A stretch of DNA of 64,000 nucleotides from positions 94,551-158,550 of the forward strand of contig NCGO01000006.1 in assembly GCA_002256985.1 (NCBI GenBank), written 5' to 3'. The position numbers and the translations under genes are program-made. The notes beneath the pieces were generated by a model. It saw only the letters and a list, made by a program, of their open reading frames with translations, was not told where the DNA came from and ran no database searches. Source of the DNA: Novosphingobium sp. 28-62-57. Lineage in GTDB: Bacteria > Pseudomonadota > Alphaproteobacteria > Sphingomonadales > Sphingomonadaceae. Every line of letters begins with the position of its first letter. The stretch's first letter is position 1. This document shows positions 31,418 to 39,903 of the stretch, piece by piece.

Positions 31418-32335
31418 ATGGCCAAGATTGTCATCACCGGAGCCTCGGGCAACTATGGCCGCGGCGTCACCGATCGCTTGATCGCGCAGGGCCGTGCGCA
31501 AGACCTCATCCTGATCACGCGCAAGCCCGAGAAGCTGGCCGACCGCGCCGCGCAGGGTTGCACCGTCCGCTATGGTGATTTCGACAAGCCCGAGACTTTG
31601 GCCGCAGCCGTGCAGAGCGCAGACAAGATGCTCCTGATCTCCGGCACCCGCGTCGGCGCGCGGGTGGTGCAGCACAAGGCGGCGATTGATGCAGCGGCGG
31701 CGGCCGGGGTGACGCATGTGATCTACACCAGCTTCATCGGCATCGACGACCCCGCCAACCCTGCCGAAGTGCGGCACGATCATATCGAGACCGAAGCGCT
31801 GATCCGCGCATCGGGCTGCGGCTGGACGATGCTGCGCGACGCGCATTATGCCGATGCCATGGTCCTGATGATGGGGCCGAACGTGATCCAGACCGGCAAG
31901 TGGTTCTCCAATGCTGGCGAAGGCCGCGAAGCCATGGTCTGGCGCGACGACTGCATCGAAAGCGCGGTCGCCGTGCTGACTGGCGAGGGGCATGAGAGCC
32001 AGATCTACAACATCACTGGCCCGCAATTGCAGACTTTCGCCGAAGTCGCCGCGATCATGACCGAAGTGACCGGACGCCCGGTGGAACACGTCTCGCTCGA
32101 CGATGAAGGCCAGTATGCGATGTTCGATGCGATGGGCATCCCGCGCCGGCCGGTGGATGATAGCGAAGTCGCGGGAATCCCTTGGAACAGCGACGACATG
32201 GTGACTTTCGGCCAGGCCATCCGCGAAGGCTTCCTCGAACTGTGCACAGATGATGTGGAGCGCCTGACAGGCCGCAAAGCACGCTCGGTCCGCCAGATGA
32301 TCGAGGAAAACGCCGAGATGCTGCGAGGAGCCTGA
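31418..32335 (+). CDS. NmrA-type NAD(P)-binding reductase (atypical SDR)
   Basis: The 305-residue protein has the atypical SDR nucleotide motif VITGASGNYGRGVTDRL at the start, then MLLISGTRVGARVVQHKAAI, THVIYTSFIGID and a DALITE-like acceptor region MLRDAHYADAM. It resembles QorB/TMR-type quinone or triphenylmethane reductases and pinoresinol-reductase-like proteins. Next to a lignostilbene dioxygenase, an activity on lignin-derived aromatics is possible. The substrate is not visible in the sequence. Confidence 0.8.
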   Translation: MAKIVITGASGNYGRGVTDRLIAQGRAQDLILITRKPEKLADRAAQGCTVRYGDFDKPETLAAAVQSADKMLLISGTRVGARVVQHKAAIDAAAAAGVTHVIYTSFIGIDDPANPAEVRHDHIETEALIRASGCGWTMLRDAHYADAMVLMMGPNVIQTGKWFSNAGEGREAMVWRDDCIESAVAVLTGEGHESQIYNITGPQLQTFAEVAAIMTEVTGRPVEHVSLDDEGQYAMFDAMGIPRRPVDDSEVAGIPWNSDDMVTFGQAIREGFLELCTDDVERLTGRKARSVRQMIEENAEMLRGA

Positions 32336-32340
32336 CCTGC

Positions 32341-32467
32341 TCCCCCTCCTCTTCAGAGGAGGGGGCCGGGGGGTGGTGCTGTATTGCACACAACTGCTCT
32401 GAAACCCCACCACCCCCAACCCCCTCCTCTGCCCTTCGACAGGCTCAGGATGAACGGAGGAGGGGGG
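32341..32467. repeat. Pyrimidine/purine inverted repeat (family C) with embedded module
   Basis: CCCCCTCCTCTTCAGAGGAG at 32342 and CCCCCTCCTCT near 32430 resemble the copy at 12499. CCTTCGACAGGCTCAGGATG lies within it at about 32432. No gene is seen in 32336-32550. Confidence 0.7.
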
Positions 32468-32550
32468 CCAGAGGCTTTTTCACTCATCTTCTTGCGGCAG
32501 ATTCAGGCAGATTAAAGCGCTTCTTAATCATGATGGCCTAGATCAGCCGC

Positions 32551-33483
32551 ATGCCACCGCTTGCCATTTCCGCCGCTCCTTCAGTCGTTCCTGATGCGCA
32601 GGGCGTTGCGGTTCCTTCACCTACCCGGGCGAGCTGGCTGGTTATCGCCTTCGGCTTTGTCGTCGCGCTCCTGACCTTGGCGGCGAGCGGCATCGGCATT
32701 GCCGTGATGAGCGTGGGGCCGCTGGCTTTCCTTGCGGCCACGCTTGTGGGGGTGCAGTTCCATTACACCCGCAACCGGCCCGATCCCCGGATTGCCGCGA
32801 CCTGCGGAATATTGGCCGTGCTGATCGCGGCCTGCCTGCTGGCGGCGATCATCAGCCACACCAGCCTGCGGTTTGGCAGTCCCCACATCGACAGCGCGCT
32901 CAGCGCAGCGGACCTTGCGCTGGGGATCCGTGCACCGGCCATCGTGCTGGCTTTCGCCGATTATCCCGCTTTCTCTGCCCTGCTTAGCGTGATCTACAGC
33001 AGTGCCATGCCGGTGTGCATTGTCCTTGGCCTCGCGCTGGCCGTATTGGGGCACGAAGCGAAAGCGTGGGAATTTGGCTTCTGCTTCACGTTCTGCCTCG
33101 TGCTGGCCGCGATAGTTTCAATCGGCTTTCCTGCGCTGGGCAGCACCGTTTACCACGGCATCGAAGGCGTGGCCGGGCTGCCAAGCGATGCGGGCAATTT
33201 CCACATGGCCACGGTCGATTATTACCGGAATGATCCCGCCGCCATTTTTGATCTTGCGAAGGTGCAGGGGATCGTCACGTTCCCGTCGTTCCACATGGTA
33301 ATGGCACTGCTGGTGCCTTACGCGCTGCGCGGCACGGGCCTGCCCGGCTGGATCGCCACGGTCTGGGCTGTGCTGGTAACCATCTCTTCCGTGGTTATCG
33401 GGGGGCACTATGTGGTAGATTTGCTCGGCGGCGCAATGACCTGGGCCGGATCGGCGTGGTGGATCGGCCGCGCCAGCCGCTAG
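32551..33483 (+). CDS. PAP2-family membrane phosphatase/transferase
   Basis: The 310-residue integral membrane protein has about six hydrophobic segments. The PAP2 signature residues are in the C-terminal third: TFPSFHMVMALL near residue 245 (PSxH motif) and SSVVIGGHYVVDLLGG near 285 (catalytic His and Asp). The family hydrolyses or transfers lipid phosphates; Aur1/Ipt1-like members act on inositol phospholipids, and sphingomonads contain sphingolipids. That specific role is inference. It converges with the dienelactone-hydrolase-like gene. Confidence 0.8.
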   Translation: MPPLAISAAPSVVPDAQGVAVPSPTRASWLVIAFGFVVALLTLAASGIGIAVMSVGPLAFLAATLVGVQFHYTRNRPDPRIAATCGILAVLIAACLLAAIISHTSLRFGSPHIDSALSAADLALGIRAPAIVLAFADYPAFSALLSVIYSSAMPVCIVLGLALAVLGHEAKAWEFGFCFTFCLVLAAIVSIGFPALGSTVYHGIEGVAGLPSDAGNFHMATVDYYRNDPAAIFDLAKVQGIVTFPSFHMVMALLVPYALRGTGLPGWIATVWAVLVTISSVVIGGHYVVDLLGGAMTWAGSAWWIGRASR

Positions 33484-33509
33484 GCAGTCGACGCGGCCTG
33501 ATCGCAACC

Positions 33510-34388
33510 TTACAGGTTGGCCTGATAGAGCGCGAGCATCCGTCCCCACGCTTTTTCGGCCTGCACCTTGTCATAGACCGGCGCGTCAATCGTGCACCAG
33601 CCGTGCTGTGCGGGGTACACCTCGATCTCGGCCGGACGGCCAGCGGCATCAGCAGCGGCGCGGAACTTCACCTTGTCGTCCGGCGCGCGTTCGTCGTCAT
33701 TTTTGGCGATGGCGATAAGGTAGGCGGCTTTGGTCTTGGGCAGCAGGCTGGTCGGGCTTTCGGGCGCATCGCCCACAAGACCCCCGCCGTGGAAAGACGC
33801 CGCAGCGCCCACGCGATCCGGGTTGGCAAAGGCAGTGCGCACGGTGAAGGGGCCACCCATGCAATAGCCGCAAGACCCGATCTTCTTCCTGGTGTCGACT
33901 TCGGCTTGGCTGTCGAGCCATTTCACGAAAGCACCTGCATCAGACACGGTGCCCGCAGGCGTTATGGCCGAAATCATCGGCTTCAGCTTTTCCTGCCCCG
34001 GCGGCGTGCGCCATTCCATCAGCGAATTCAGGATAGGGGCAGGGCTTGACCGGTAATACTGGTTTACCACCAGCACCGCATAGCCCGCTTCGGCCAGCAT
34101 GGTGCCCATGGTCTTGTAGGCATCGCGCAGGCCCGCAATGTCGGGCCACATGATCACGGCGGGGTGCGTGCCCTTGGCGGGATAAACGAAGAAAGCATCC
34201 GCCTTGCCATCGGGCGTGTCGATGGTGACAGTGCGGCTCTTGGTCTTGCCATCAGCCGCCGCTGTTGCGCAACCGGGCAGGGCGGCAAGCGCCGCGGCAC
34301 CCGCACCAACGCTGGCGAACTGGCGCCGATTCATCACAGACTGGCTCAACCAGAGGGCATTTTCCTGTTCGGTAATTTCGTCGCACAT
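33510..34388 (-). CDS. Dienelactone-hydrolase family protein with Tat-like signal
   Basis: The 292-residue protein starts MCDEITEQEN. A twin-arginine-like leader NRRQFASVGAGAAALAALPGC lies at about 20-40 (given here as two parts: NRRQFASVG and AALAALPGC), ending with a possible lipidated Cys40. The alpha/beta hydrolase domain has the nucleophile elbow GYCMGG (Cys176) and a C-terminal HGWC histidine. Dienelactone hydrolases open enol lactones; homologs are often broad esterases. A start at 34388 avoids a repeat upstream. It is unlinked to any operon. Confidence 0.82.
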   Translation of the reverse strand: MCDEITEQENALWLSQSVMNRRQFASVGAGAAALAALPGCATAAADGKTKSRTVTIDTPDGKADAFFVYPAKGTHPAVIMWPDIAGLRDAYKTMGTMLAEAGYAVLVVNQYYRSSPAPILNSLMEWRTPPGQEKLKPMISAITPAGTVSDAGAFVKWLDSQAEVDTRKKIGSCGYCMGGPFTVRTAFANPDRVGAAASFHGGGLVGDAPESPTSLLPKTKAAYLIAIAKNDDERAPDDKVKFRAAADAAGRPAEIEVYPAQHGWCTIDAPVYDKVQAEKAWGRMLALYQANL

Positions 34389-34494
34389 GAAGGCACCTCG
34401 TCGCGTTGTCCGTCCTGACATGACGATAGCGGGGCGCGGCGTGGCTGCAAGCGCCTTGGCAGTACCCGCACCAAAGCGCGCCCTCCCCTTTAAC

Positions 34495-34617
34495 CGCGCC
34501 CCCGCGAAGGCGGGGGCCTCGTGCATGTTACGGAAGGGCCGCGTAAAAGGCCTGAGGCCCCCGCCTTCCGGCGCTGCCGGAAGTTTATCCCGAGCTTGTC
34601 GAGGGGCGGGGGAGCAG
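34495..34617. repeat. GC-rich inverted repeat (family A) interrupted by a second module
   Basis: The arm GCGCCCCCGCGAAGGCGGGG is at 34496. The second arm, starting CCCCCGCCTTC at 34558, is broken by TTATCCCGAGCTTGTCGAGG before its end GGCGGGGGAGC. The same interruption occurs at 46829-46946. Confidence 0.75.
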
Positions 34618-34629
34618 TGCGATCAAGGG

Positions 34630-35550
34630 TTATGTGAGGTCATCCAGCCGAATAACCTGCCCCGCCTCCGCCGCCTTCATGGCCTCACGCCGCAACCGCT
34701 CGATGTGTAAGCGCTCAGGCGGCGCGTCCTCTTGCGGCAATGCGGCCAGCGATTTTTCATAGATCTCGCGGAAGTCATCCTGAAACTCCGGGTGCGTCAG
34801 GATCAGGCCATCGTTGCGGGCCATGCCCCGAAACACTTTCTGTCCTACCTCATAGGGGTCCATCCCGGCCTCGAACGCCCCGCCAAACTGCTCCAGCTCT
34901 GCCCGGTCGGCCGGAGCAAATCCGCTGTCTGCAAAAGCTTCAGGCCGTTTCAGCGCCGAATCCCACGCATTGGTGCGCGTCAGCGCCGGGCAGCACAGCG
35001 AACAGCCGATCCCATGCGGCGCAAGGTTGTAGCGCAGCGATTCGGTCAGCCCCCGCACCGCAAACTTGCTGGCGGTATAGATCCCCGCCTGCGGACCCGG
35101 CAGAAACGCCGCCATCGAGGCCACGTTCACGACATGGCGCAACCCGCTCGCCGCCTTTATCCGGGGCAGGAAGCTGACGAGGCCATTGACCACGCCGCCG
35201 AAGTTTACCCCCATGATCCAGTCGTAATCGGCGTAACTGGCCTCATCGCTCGGCCCGAACACGCTGACACCTGCATTGTTCACCAGCACATGCACCGCGC
35301 CAAAGTGCGCCTCAACCTGCTCGGCCGCATCCGCAAAAGCAGCGCGATCGGTCACGTCCAGCTTCACGAACAGGGGCTCCTCGCGCCTGTTGCGCGCGAA
35401 CCATTCGGCGGTCTGCGCGCGGTGCTCCTCATTGCGAAAACTAAGCGCCAGCCGCAGTCCTGCATCGCTCAGCGCTTGCGCCACGCCAAGGCCGATGCCG
35501 GTCACACCACCGGTGACGAAAGCCACCTGTCCTGCCCAGCCACCCATCAT
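34630..35550 (-). CDS. Short-chain dehydrogenase/reductase
   Basis: The protein is about 306 residues and starts MMGGWAGQVAF after GAGAGGAAAA. It has the NAD(P) motif TGGVTGIGLG, NNAGVS near 92 and the active site YTASK near 160, so it is a classical SDR. The C-terminal 60 residues are an extension with charged helices. It diverges from the NTF2-like gene across a 68-base region holding a palindrome, so both may answer to the MarR regulator. The substrate is unknown; a side-chain alcohol of an aromatic compound would fit the context. Confidence 0.85.
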   Translation of the reverse strand: MMGGWAGQVAFVTGGVTGIGLGVAQALSDAGLRLALSFRNEEHRAQTAEWFARNRREEPLFVKLDVTDRAAFADAAEQVEAHFGAVHVLVNNAGVSVFGPSDEASYADYDWIMGVNFGGVVNGLVSFLPRIKAASGLRHVVNVASMAAFLPGPQAGIYTASKFAVRGLTESLRYNLAPHGIGCSLCCPALTRTNAWDSALKRPEAFADSGFAPADRAELEQFGGAFEAGMDPYEVGQKVFRGMARNDGLILTHPEFQDDFREIYEKSLAALPQEDAPPERLHIERLRREAMKAAEAGQVIRLDDLT

Positions 35551-35579
35551 TTTTCCTCTCGCAATCGCTCTCCAGATTG

Positions 35580-35605
35580 TTAGTATTACATACAAATAAT
35601 ACCAA
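35580..35605. promoter_or_regulatory. Candidate MarR operator in a divergent promoter
   Basis: TTAGTATTA at 35580-35588 faces TAATACCAA at 35597-35605 across eight bases, one mismatch in nine. The same TTAGTA core is found palindromic upstream of the TonB receptor at 36963-36979. Confidence 0.6.
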
Positions 35606-35618
35606 TGGGAGAGTCGAA

Positions 35619-36350
35619 ATGAGCAGCCCAGAGTCCTCTACAGAATCCCGTCTCGCCGCGCTCGAAGCGCGCGTGACCGAACTGGAAGATCTCAACGCGA
35701 TTCGCCGCTTGCAGTGGGCCTATGGCTACTACATCGATTACAACCGGCCCGAGGAAGTGGCAGGCCTGTTCGCCAAGGATGGCGCGGTCGTGTTCCTTTC
35801 GGGCGAATACGTTGGCTACGCGGGCGTGATGCGGCTCTACGGCACGTGGTTCCAGAACCTGTTCACCGGCGGACGGCGCGGGCCGGTTCACGGGCTGCTG
35901 CTCGACCACTTCCAGTTGCAGGACGTCATCACCATTGCGCCTGATGGCCAGAGCGCCAAGGGCCGCTTCCGTGGCATTCTGGCGGGCGGTTGGCATGACG
36001 ATATCGTGAAGGACAAGCCCGAGGGCATGCCGCAGCAGTTCTGGGAAAGCGGTATCTACGAAAACGATTACGTGAAGGAAGACGGCGTCTGGAAGATCCA
36101 GCGGCTGGATTACATGATGCAGTGGCAGGCCGATTACGAAGCGGGCTGGTCAAAGACCGTCGCCCACCTCCAGCCCGCCGCCGTATGCTTCCCCGAAAAT
36201 CCCATCGGGCCTGACCGGCTCCTCCCCGAAACGCAAGTGCGCCAAACCTGGCCGCATCGTGCCGAGGTGCCGATGAGCTTCGCGCACCCGGTGCTGGCCA
36301 AAGCCTTTGCCGTGGGCGAATTCACTGCGCTGCAGCAGCAGTGGCCCTGA
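35619..36350 (+). CDS. NTF2-like/SnoaL-type protein, possible lyase or dehydratase
   Basis: The 243-residue protein starts at 35619 after GGGAGAG. An N-terminal coiled coil (ESRLAALEARVTELEDL) leads into an NTF2-like fold: LQWAYGYYIDYNRPEEVAGL, DGAVVFLSGEYVG, VHGLLLDHFQLQDVI and WKIQRLDYMMQWQADYE. The family includes the gamma-formaldehyde lyases LdpA and LsdE that process lignin dimers in sphingomonads; length and context fit but I cannot prove orthology. It is divergent from an SDR and precedes a MarR regulator. Confidence 0.72.
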   Translation: MSSPESSTESRLAALEARVTELEDLNAIRRLQWAYGYYIDYNRPEEVAGLFAKDGAVVFLSGEYVGYAGVMRLYGTWFQNLFTGGRRGPVHGLLLDHFQLQDVITIAPDGQSAKGRFRGILAGGWHDDIVKDKPEGMPQQFWESGIYENDYVKEDGVWKIQRLDYMMQWQADYEAGWSKTVAHLQPAAVCFPENPIGPDRLLPETQVRQTWPHRAEVPMSFAHPVLAKAFAVGEFTALQQQWP

Positions 36351-36356
36351 TTTGAA

Positions 36357-36848
36357 TCACCCGCCCCAGATGCCGATGCGGGCCAGCACCGCCGCGGCCA
36401 CGCGGCGAAAGGCATCGCGATCCCGCTGGGACACGCCCTTGAACAGATTGGCCCCCACCCGCTCCATCGCAGGCACCGTTTGCGCAAACAGCGCTTCACC
36501 CGCCGCCGTCAACCGCACCGGTTTGCGGCGGCGGTTCGATCGGTTGCGGCCCGGCTCTACAAGGCCGCGCTCTGCCAGCACGGCCAGCGCTCGGCTGACG
36601 TTCATCGGTGGCACGCCCATGATCTCGGACAGATCATGCCCGGCGAGTTCGCCTTCGCCGCCTAGCGCAAGGATGATGCGCAAATCCGTCGGCGTCAGGC
36701 CCAGTGGCTCGGCCACGCCTTCACGCATCGGTGTGCCGATGAACGTGCCAAGCTTCAGCAGATCGACCAGCAGCGCCACTTCGCCTTCGAACGCCAAAGG
36801 TTCGGGACTGGACTGCTCGGCCGGGAGAGAAGGGGGATCAAGGCTCAT
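36357..36848 (-). CDS. MarR family transcriptional regulator
   Basis: The 163-residue protein starts at MSLDPPS. A winged HTH spans about residues 45-115: LTPTDLRIILALGGEG, then HDLSEIMGVPPMNVSRALAVL and the wing GRNRSNRRRKPVRLT. It is flanked by the NTF2-like gene and the TonB receptor gene, whose promoters share a TTAGTA palindrome. It likely represses this cluster until an aromatic ligand binds; that is inference from the family and sites. Confidence 0.85.
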   Translation of the reverse strand: MSLDPPSLPAEQSSPEPLAFEGEVALLVDLLKLGTFIGTPMREGVAEPLGLTPTDLRIILALGGEGELAGHDLSEIMGVPPMNVSRALAVLAERGLVEPGRNRSNRRRKPVRLTAAGEALFAQTVPAMERVGANLFKGVSQRDRDAFRRVAAAVLARIGIWGG

Positions 36849-36962
36849 AACCCCCAGTCTATCGCCGGGTTCATGGTCCGGGGCAAGTGTCGAAGTGTGC
36901 CCGATCTGCATCACTTTGGCGATCCAACAACCAGCGCAAATGTTAGGCTTGCAAAGCGCTAA

Positions 36963-36979
36963 TTAGTATGTCTTACTAA
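36963..36979. promoter_or_regulatory. Candidate MarR operator upstream of the TonB receptor
   Basis: TTAGTA and TACTAA form a perfect inverted repeat around five bases, 44 bases before the receptor start and 114 bases from the MarR start. It overlaps the region where promoters of either gene could lie. Confidence 0.62.
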
Positions 36980-37023
36980 CAAACATCAGCGGTTCCCGAA
37001 GAGGAACAACTAGGAGAGGGGCT

Positions 37024-39357
37024 ATGGCCAAATCACACCGTACCACGTCACACGTGCGCCTTCTTGCTGCCGCCAGTTTTGCAGCACTTTCGCTTGGAAT
37101 GGCAATGCCTGTTTTGGCGCAGGATGCGCAAGCTGACCAGGCTGTCTCTGAATCCTCGCGAGAGATCGTGGTCACCGCACAGTTCCGCGAACAGCGCCTG
37201 CAGGACACGCCGCTGTCGATCACTGCGGTCGATGCCACGCTGCTCGCCTCGCGCAACCAGACCGACATCGCCCAGATCGCGCAGCAGGCTCCTAACGTGC
37301 AGCTCAATGCCATGGGCGGTGCCTATGGTTCCTCGCTCGGCGCGGCGATCCGCGGCGTTGGCCAGTTCGATTTCAACCCCGCTTATGAACCGGGCGTCGG
37401 CCTCTATGTCGATGATGTCTATTACGCCACGCTGACCGGCTCGATCTTCGACCTGCTCGATCTGGAACGCGTCGAAGTGCTGCGCGGCCCGCAGGGCACG
37501 CTGACTGGCCGCAACGCCATCGGCGGCGCGATCAAGCTGTTCTCGCGCAAGCCGACCGACGAAAACTCGGGCATGGTCGAAGCCGTCTACGGCAGCCGCC
37601 AGCGTGTGGACATTCGCGGCAGCGCCAACTTCATCATCGCCCCTGATCTCTACGCCCGCGTTTCTGGCGTCTACAAGCGGCAGGATGGCTATGTCGATCA
37701 GATCGATTATGGCTGCGCCAACCCCGGCAATCCGCAGGGCATCACCGGCTTCCCAAGCTCCGGGTCGAACTGCGTGATCGATCGTCTGGGCGAAAAGGGC
37801 TATGCCGGTATCCGCGGTTCGATCCGCTACAATCCCAGCGACAAATTCGATCTCGTCGTCATTGCCGACTACACGCACGAAGAGCGCACGAACGCTGCCG
37901 AAGTGATCTCGCTGATCAATCCGGCCCGCATCACGCCTGCATATGCTTGCGGCCGTTTCTGCACTTACGCCAATTTCCGCGCGCCTGCTGGCGGACAGGT
38001 CAGCCAGGACTATGCGATGCCCAACCGGCTCAAGTTTGATGGCTGGGGCGTTTCGGCGAACATGACCATCGGCCTGTCCGATACGCTGAACCTGCAATCG
38101 ATCACTGCCTACCGCGATTATCGGCAGGTCTGGGGTACCGACGACGATTTCACGCCAGATCTTGCCATTGCCGGCCAAGGTTACAACGATCTGGACTTCT
38201 GGTTCGTCAGCCAGGAATTGCGCCTGAACGGCCAGATCGGTGACAACATCGATTTCACCGTGGGCGGCTTCTATTCCGATCAGCGTTCGCTCTATTACAC
38301 GCGGCAGGACATCCGCTACATCGCCCCTGGCCTGAACTTCCAGTTCGTGGGCAATGACCCGGTCAATGCCGACAGCAAGGCCGTGTTCGGCACGGTCATC
38401 GCGCGTCCGATCGAAGGGCTGACGCTGACCGGCGGCGTGCGCTATACCAAGGAAGCCAAGGACTATACCTTCGTTCGCAAGAACTATGACGGCACCGTCT
38501 CGACCTTCCTCGGCGCACTTGATGGCGTGCAAGCAACGTTCGAAGGTGACCGCGTAGACTGGCGCGTGTCGGCTGACTATCGCTTCAGCCCCGAAGTGCT
38601 GGCCTATGCCACGGTCGGAACCGGCTTCAAAGGTGGCGGGGTGACCGCACGTCCGTTTGACGCCGCACAAGCGCTGAACGGCAGCTTCGATCCCGAAACC
38701 GTCACCGCCTATGAAATCGGTCTGAAGACCGATCTGTTTGACCGCCGTCTGCGCCTGAACATCGCTGGCTTCATCAACGATTACAACGATATCCAGCTGC
38801 CGCTGATTTCGTGCGCTTCGTTGGGTTCGCTGGCGCCATGCGGTGCACGGCAGAATGCGGGCAATGGCCAGATCAAGGGTGTCGAAGTCGAATTTCAGGC
38901 CTCGCCTGTCCCCGGCCTCGATATCGATGGTTCGCTCAGCCACATGACCGGCGAATACAAGAACATCGATCCGCGCGTGGGCAATGCCATCCTGCTCAGC
39001 GATCCGATCGTCACGCCCAACTGGAAGTGGAGCGTCGGCATCCAGTACCGCGCCGAACTGGGCTCTGCCGGTTCGATCACACCGCGCTTCGATTATGCCC
39101 ACACCGGGCGGCTCAGCGCGGGCCGCATCGCAGCGGGTGCGCCGATCGAATTCTTCAACGCCTATGACATCGGCAACTTCCGCCTGACCTGGCGCAATCC
39201 GGAAGAAGACCTGTCGGTCTCGTTCGAAGTGCAGAACGTGTTCAACGAATATTACACGCCGTTCCGCTTTGCTGCCGTCTATGCCTTCACCGGCACGGCC
39301 TACAGCCAGGTTGGCCGTCCGCGTGAATGGGGCGTCACGGTGCAAAAGCGCTTCTGA
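37024..39357 (+). CDS. TonB-dependent outer-membrane receptor
   Basis: The 777-residue protein has a signal peptide (about residues 1-36, ending VLAQD). A TonB-box-like EIVVTAQ is near 47 and the plug domain near 50-165 (LQDTPLSITAV, LRGPQGTLTGRNAIGG). A 22-strand barrel ends in VTVQKRF with the terminal Phe. It would import a scarce substrate across the outer membrane. Its promoter carries the putative MarR site, and catabolic genes follow, so an aromatic substrate rather than iron is likely. A terminator follows at 39385. Confidence 0.92.
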   Translation: MAKSHRTTSHVRLLAAASFAALSLGMAMPVLAQDAQADQAVSESSREIVVTAQFREQRLQDTPLSITAVDATLLASRNQTDIAQIAQQAPNVQLNAMGGAYGSSLGAAIRGVGQFDFNPAYEPGVGLYVDDVYYATLTGSIFDLLDLERVEVLRGPQGTLTGRNAIGGAIKLFSRKPTDENSGMVEAVYGSRQRVDIRGSANFIIAPDLYARVSGVYKRQDGYVDQIDYGCANPGNPQGITGFPSSGSNCVIDRLGEKGYAGIRGSIRYNPSDKFDLVVIADYTHEERTNAAEVISLINPARITPAYACGRFCTYANFRAPAGGQVSQDYAMPNRLKFDGWGVSANMTIGLSDTLNLQSITAYRDYRQVWGTDDDFTPDLAIAGQGYNDLDFWFVSQELRLNGQIGDNIDFTVGGFYSDQRSLYYTRQDIRYIAPGLNFQFVGNDPVNADSKAVFGTVIARPIEGLTLTGGVRYTKEAKDYTFVRKNYDGTVSTFLGALDGVQATFEGDRVDWRVSADYRFSPEVLAYATVGTGFKGGGVTARPFDAAQALNGSFDPETVTAYEIGLKTDLFDRRLRLNIAGFINDYNDIQLPLISCASLGSLAPCGARQNAGNGQIKGVEVEFQASPVPGLDIDGSLSHMTGEYKNIDPRVGNAILLSDPIVTPNWKWSVGIQYRAELGSAGSITPRFDYAHTGRLSAGRIAAGAPIEFFNAYDIGNFRLTWRNPEEDLSVSFEVQNVFNEYYTPFRFAAVYAFTGTAYSQVGRPREWGVTVQKRF

Positions 39358-39384
39358 TCGCTTTCGGATGCTGCAAGGAACAAG

Positions 39385-39413
39385 GGGGCGGTCAGCAATG
39401 GCCGCCCCTTTTT
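39385..39413 (+). terminator. Intrinsic terminator after the TonB receptor
   Basis: GGGGCGG at 39385-39391 pairs with CCGCCCC at 39402-39408, followed by five T. Confidence 0.8.
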
Positions 39414-39486
39414 CTGTTGGCGTTAACCATATCAAATGTTAGCGTTTGCGCGTGAGCCGAATCCAGCCACAATCGGGAGAGACCGC

Positions 39487-39888
39487 TTGCTGAGCCGCGA
39501 AGCCTATGACCGCTATGTCACAGCGTTCAACGCGAAGGACTATGATGCGGTGGCTGATTTCTATGTCGATCCGCCGCGGATGACGTTCTTCGGGGTCGAA
39601 ATCCGATCGCGGCAGGCGCTGAAGGAATTCTACGCCTTCTTGCACGATCATGTGAATGAAAGCGTGCGCGTGCTGAACTTTGCCGCGTCGGAAACGCTCA
39701 CCGCCATCGATGCGGTGATCCGGGTGGAAGGCGTGAAGGCGCTCACCCGCGAGGCGCTGGATGCCCGCGGCTTGCATGGCTTCTTCCCGATTGCCGTGGG
39801 CGAAGTGCAGGAAATGCGGCAGTTTATTTTCTACACGATCAACAACAGTTTGATCGAGCGCGTGGAATGCGCGCTGACACCTGCGTAA
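39487..39888 (+). CDS. NTF2-like (SnoaL-type) small protein
   Basis: The protein has 133 residues from TTG at 39487, which is preceded by GGGAGAG like the other genes here; an ATG at 39436 has no ribosome site. The fold is NTF2-like: AYDRYVTAFNAKDYDAVADF, then PPRMTFFGVEIRSRQALKEF and RQFIFYTINNSLIERVE. Such proteins often act as isomerases, dehydratases or lyases on polycyclic or aromatic compounds. It is followed closely by the aldehyde dehydrogenase. Confidence 0.75.
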   Translation: MLSREAYDRYVTAFNAKDYDAVADFYVDPPRMTFFGVEIRSRQALKEFYAFLHDHVNESVRVLNFAASETLTAIDAVIRVEGVKALTREALDARGLHGFFPIAVGEVQEMRQFIFYTINNSLIERVECALTPA

Positions 39889-39903
39889 GAGAGGAATGAT
39901 CCG

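Noticed and set aside
36971-39435. Very long minus-strand frame antisense to the TonB receptor (37048-39435)
   Set aside because: It is a high-GC shadow of the receptor: no ribosome site, no recognisable domain, and the sense strand has a clear signal peptide and plug.
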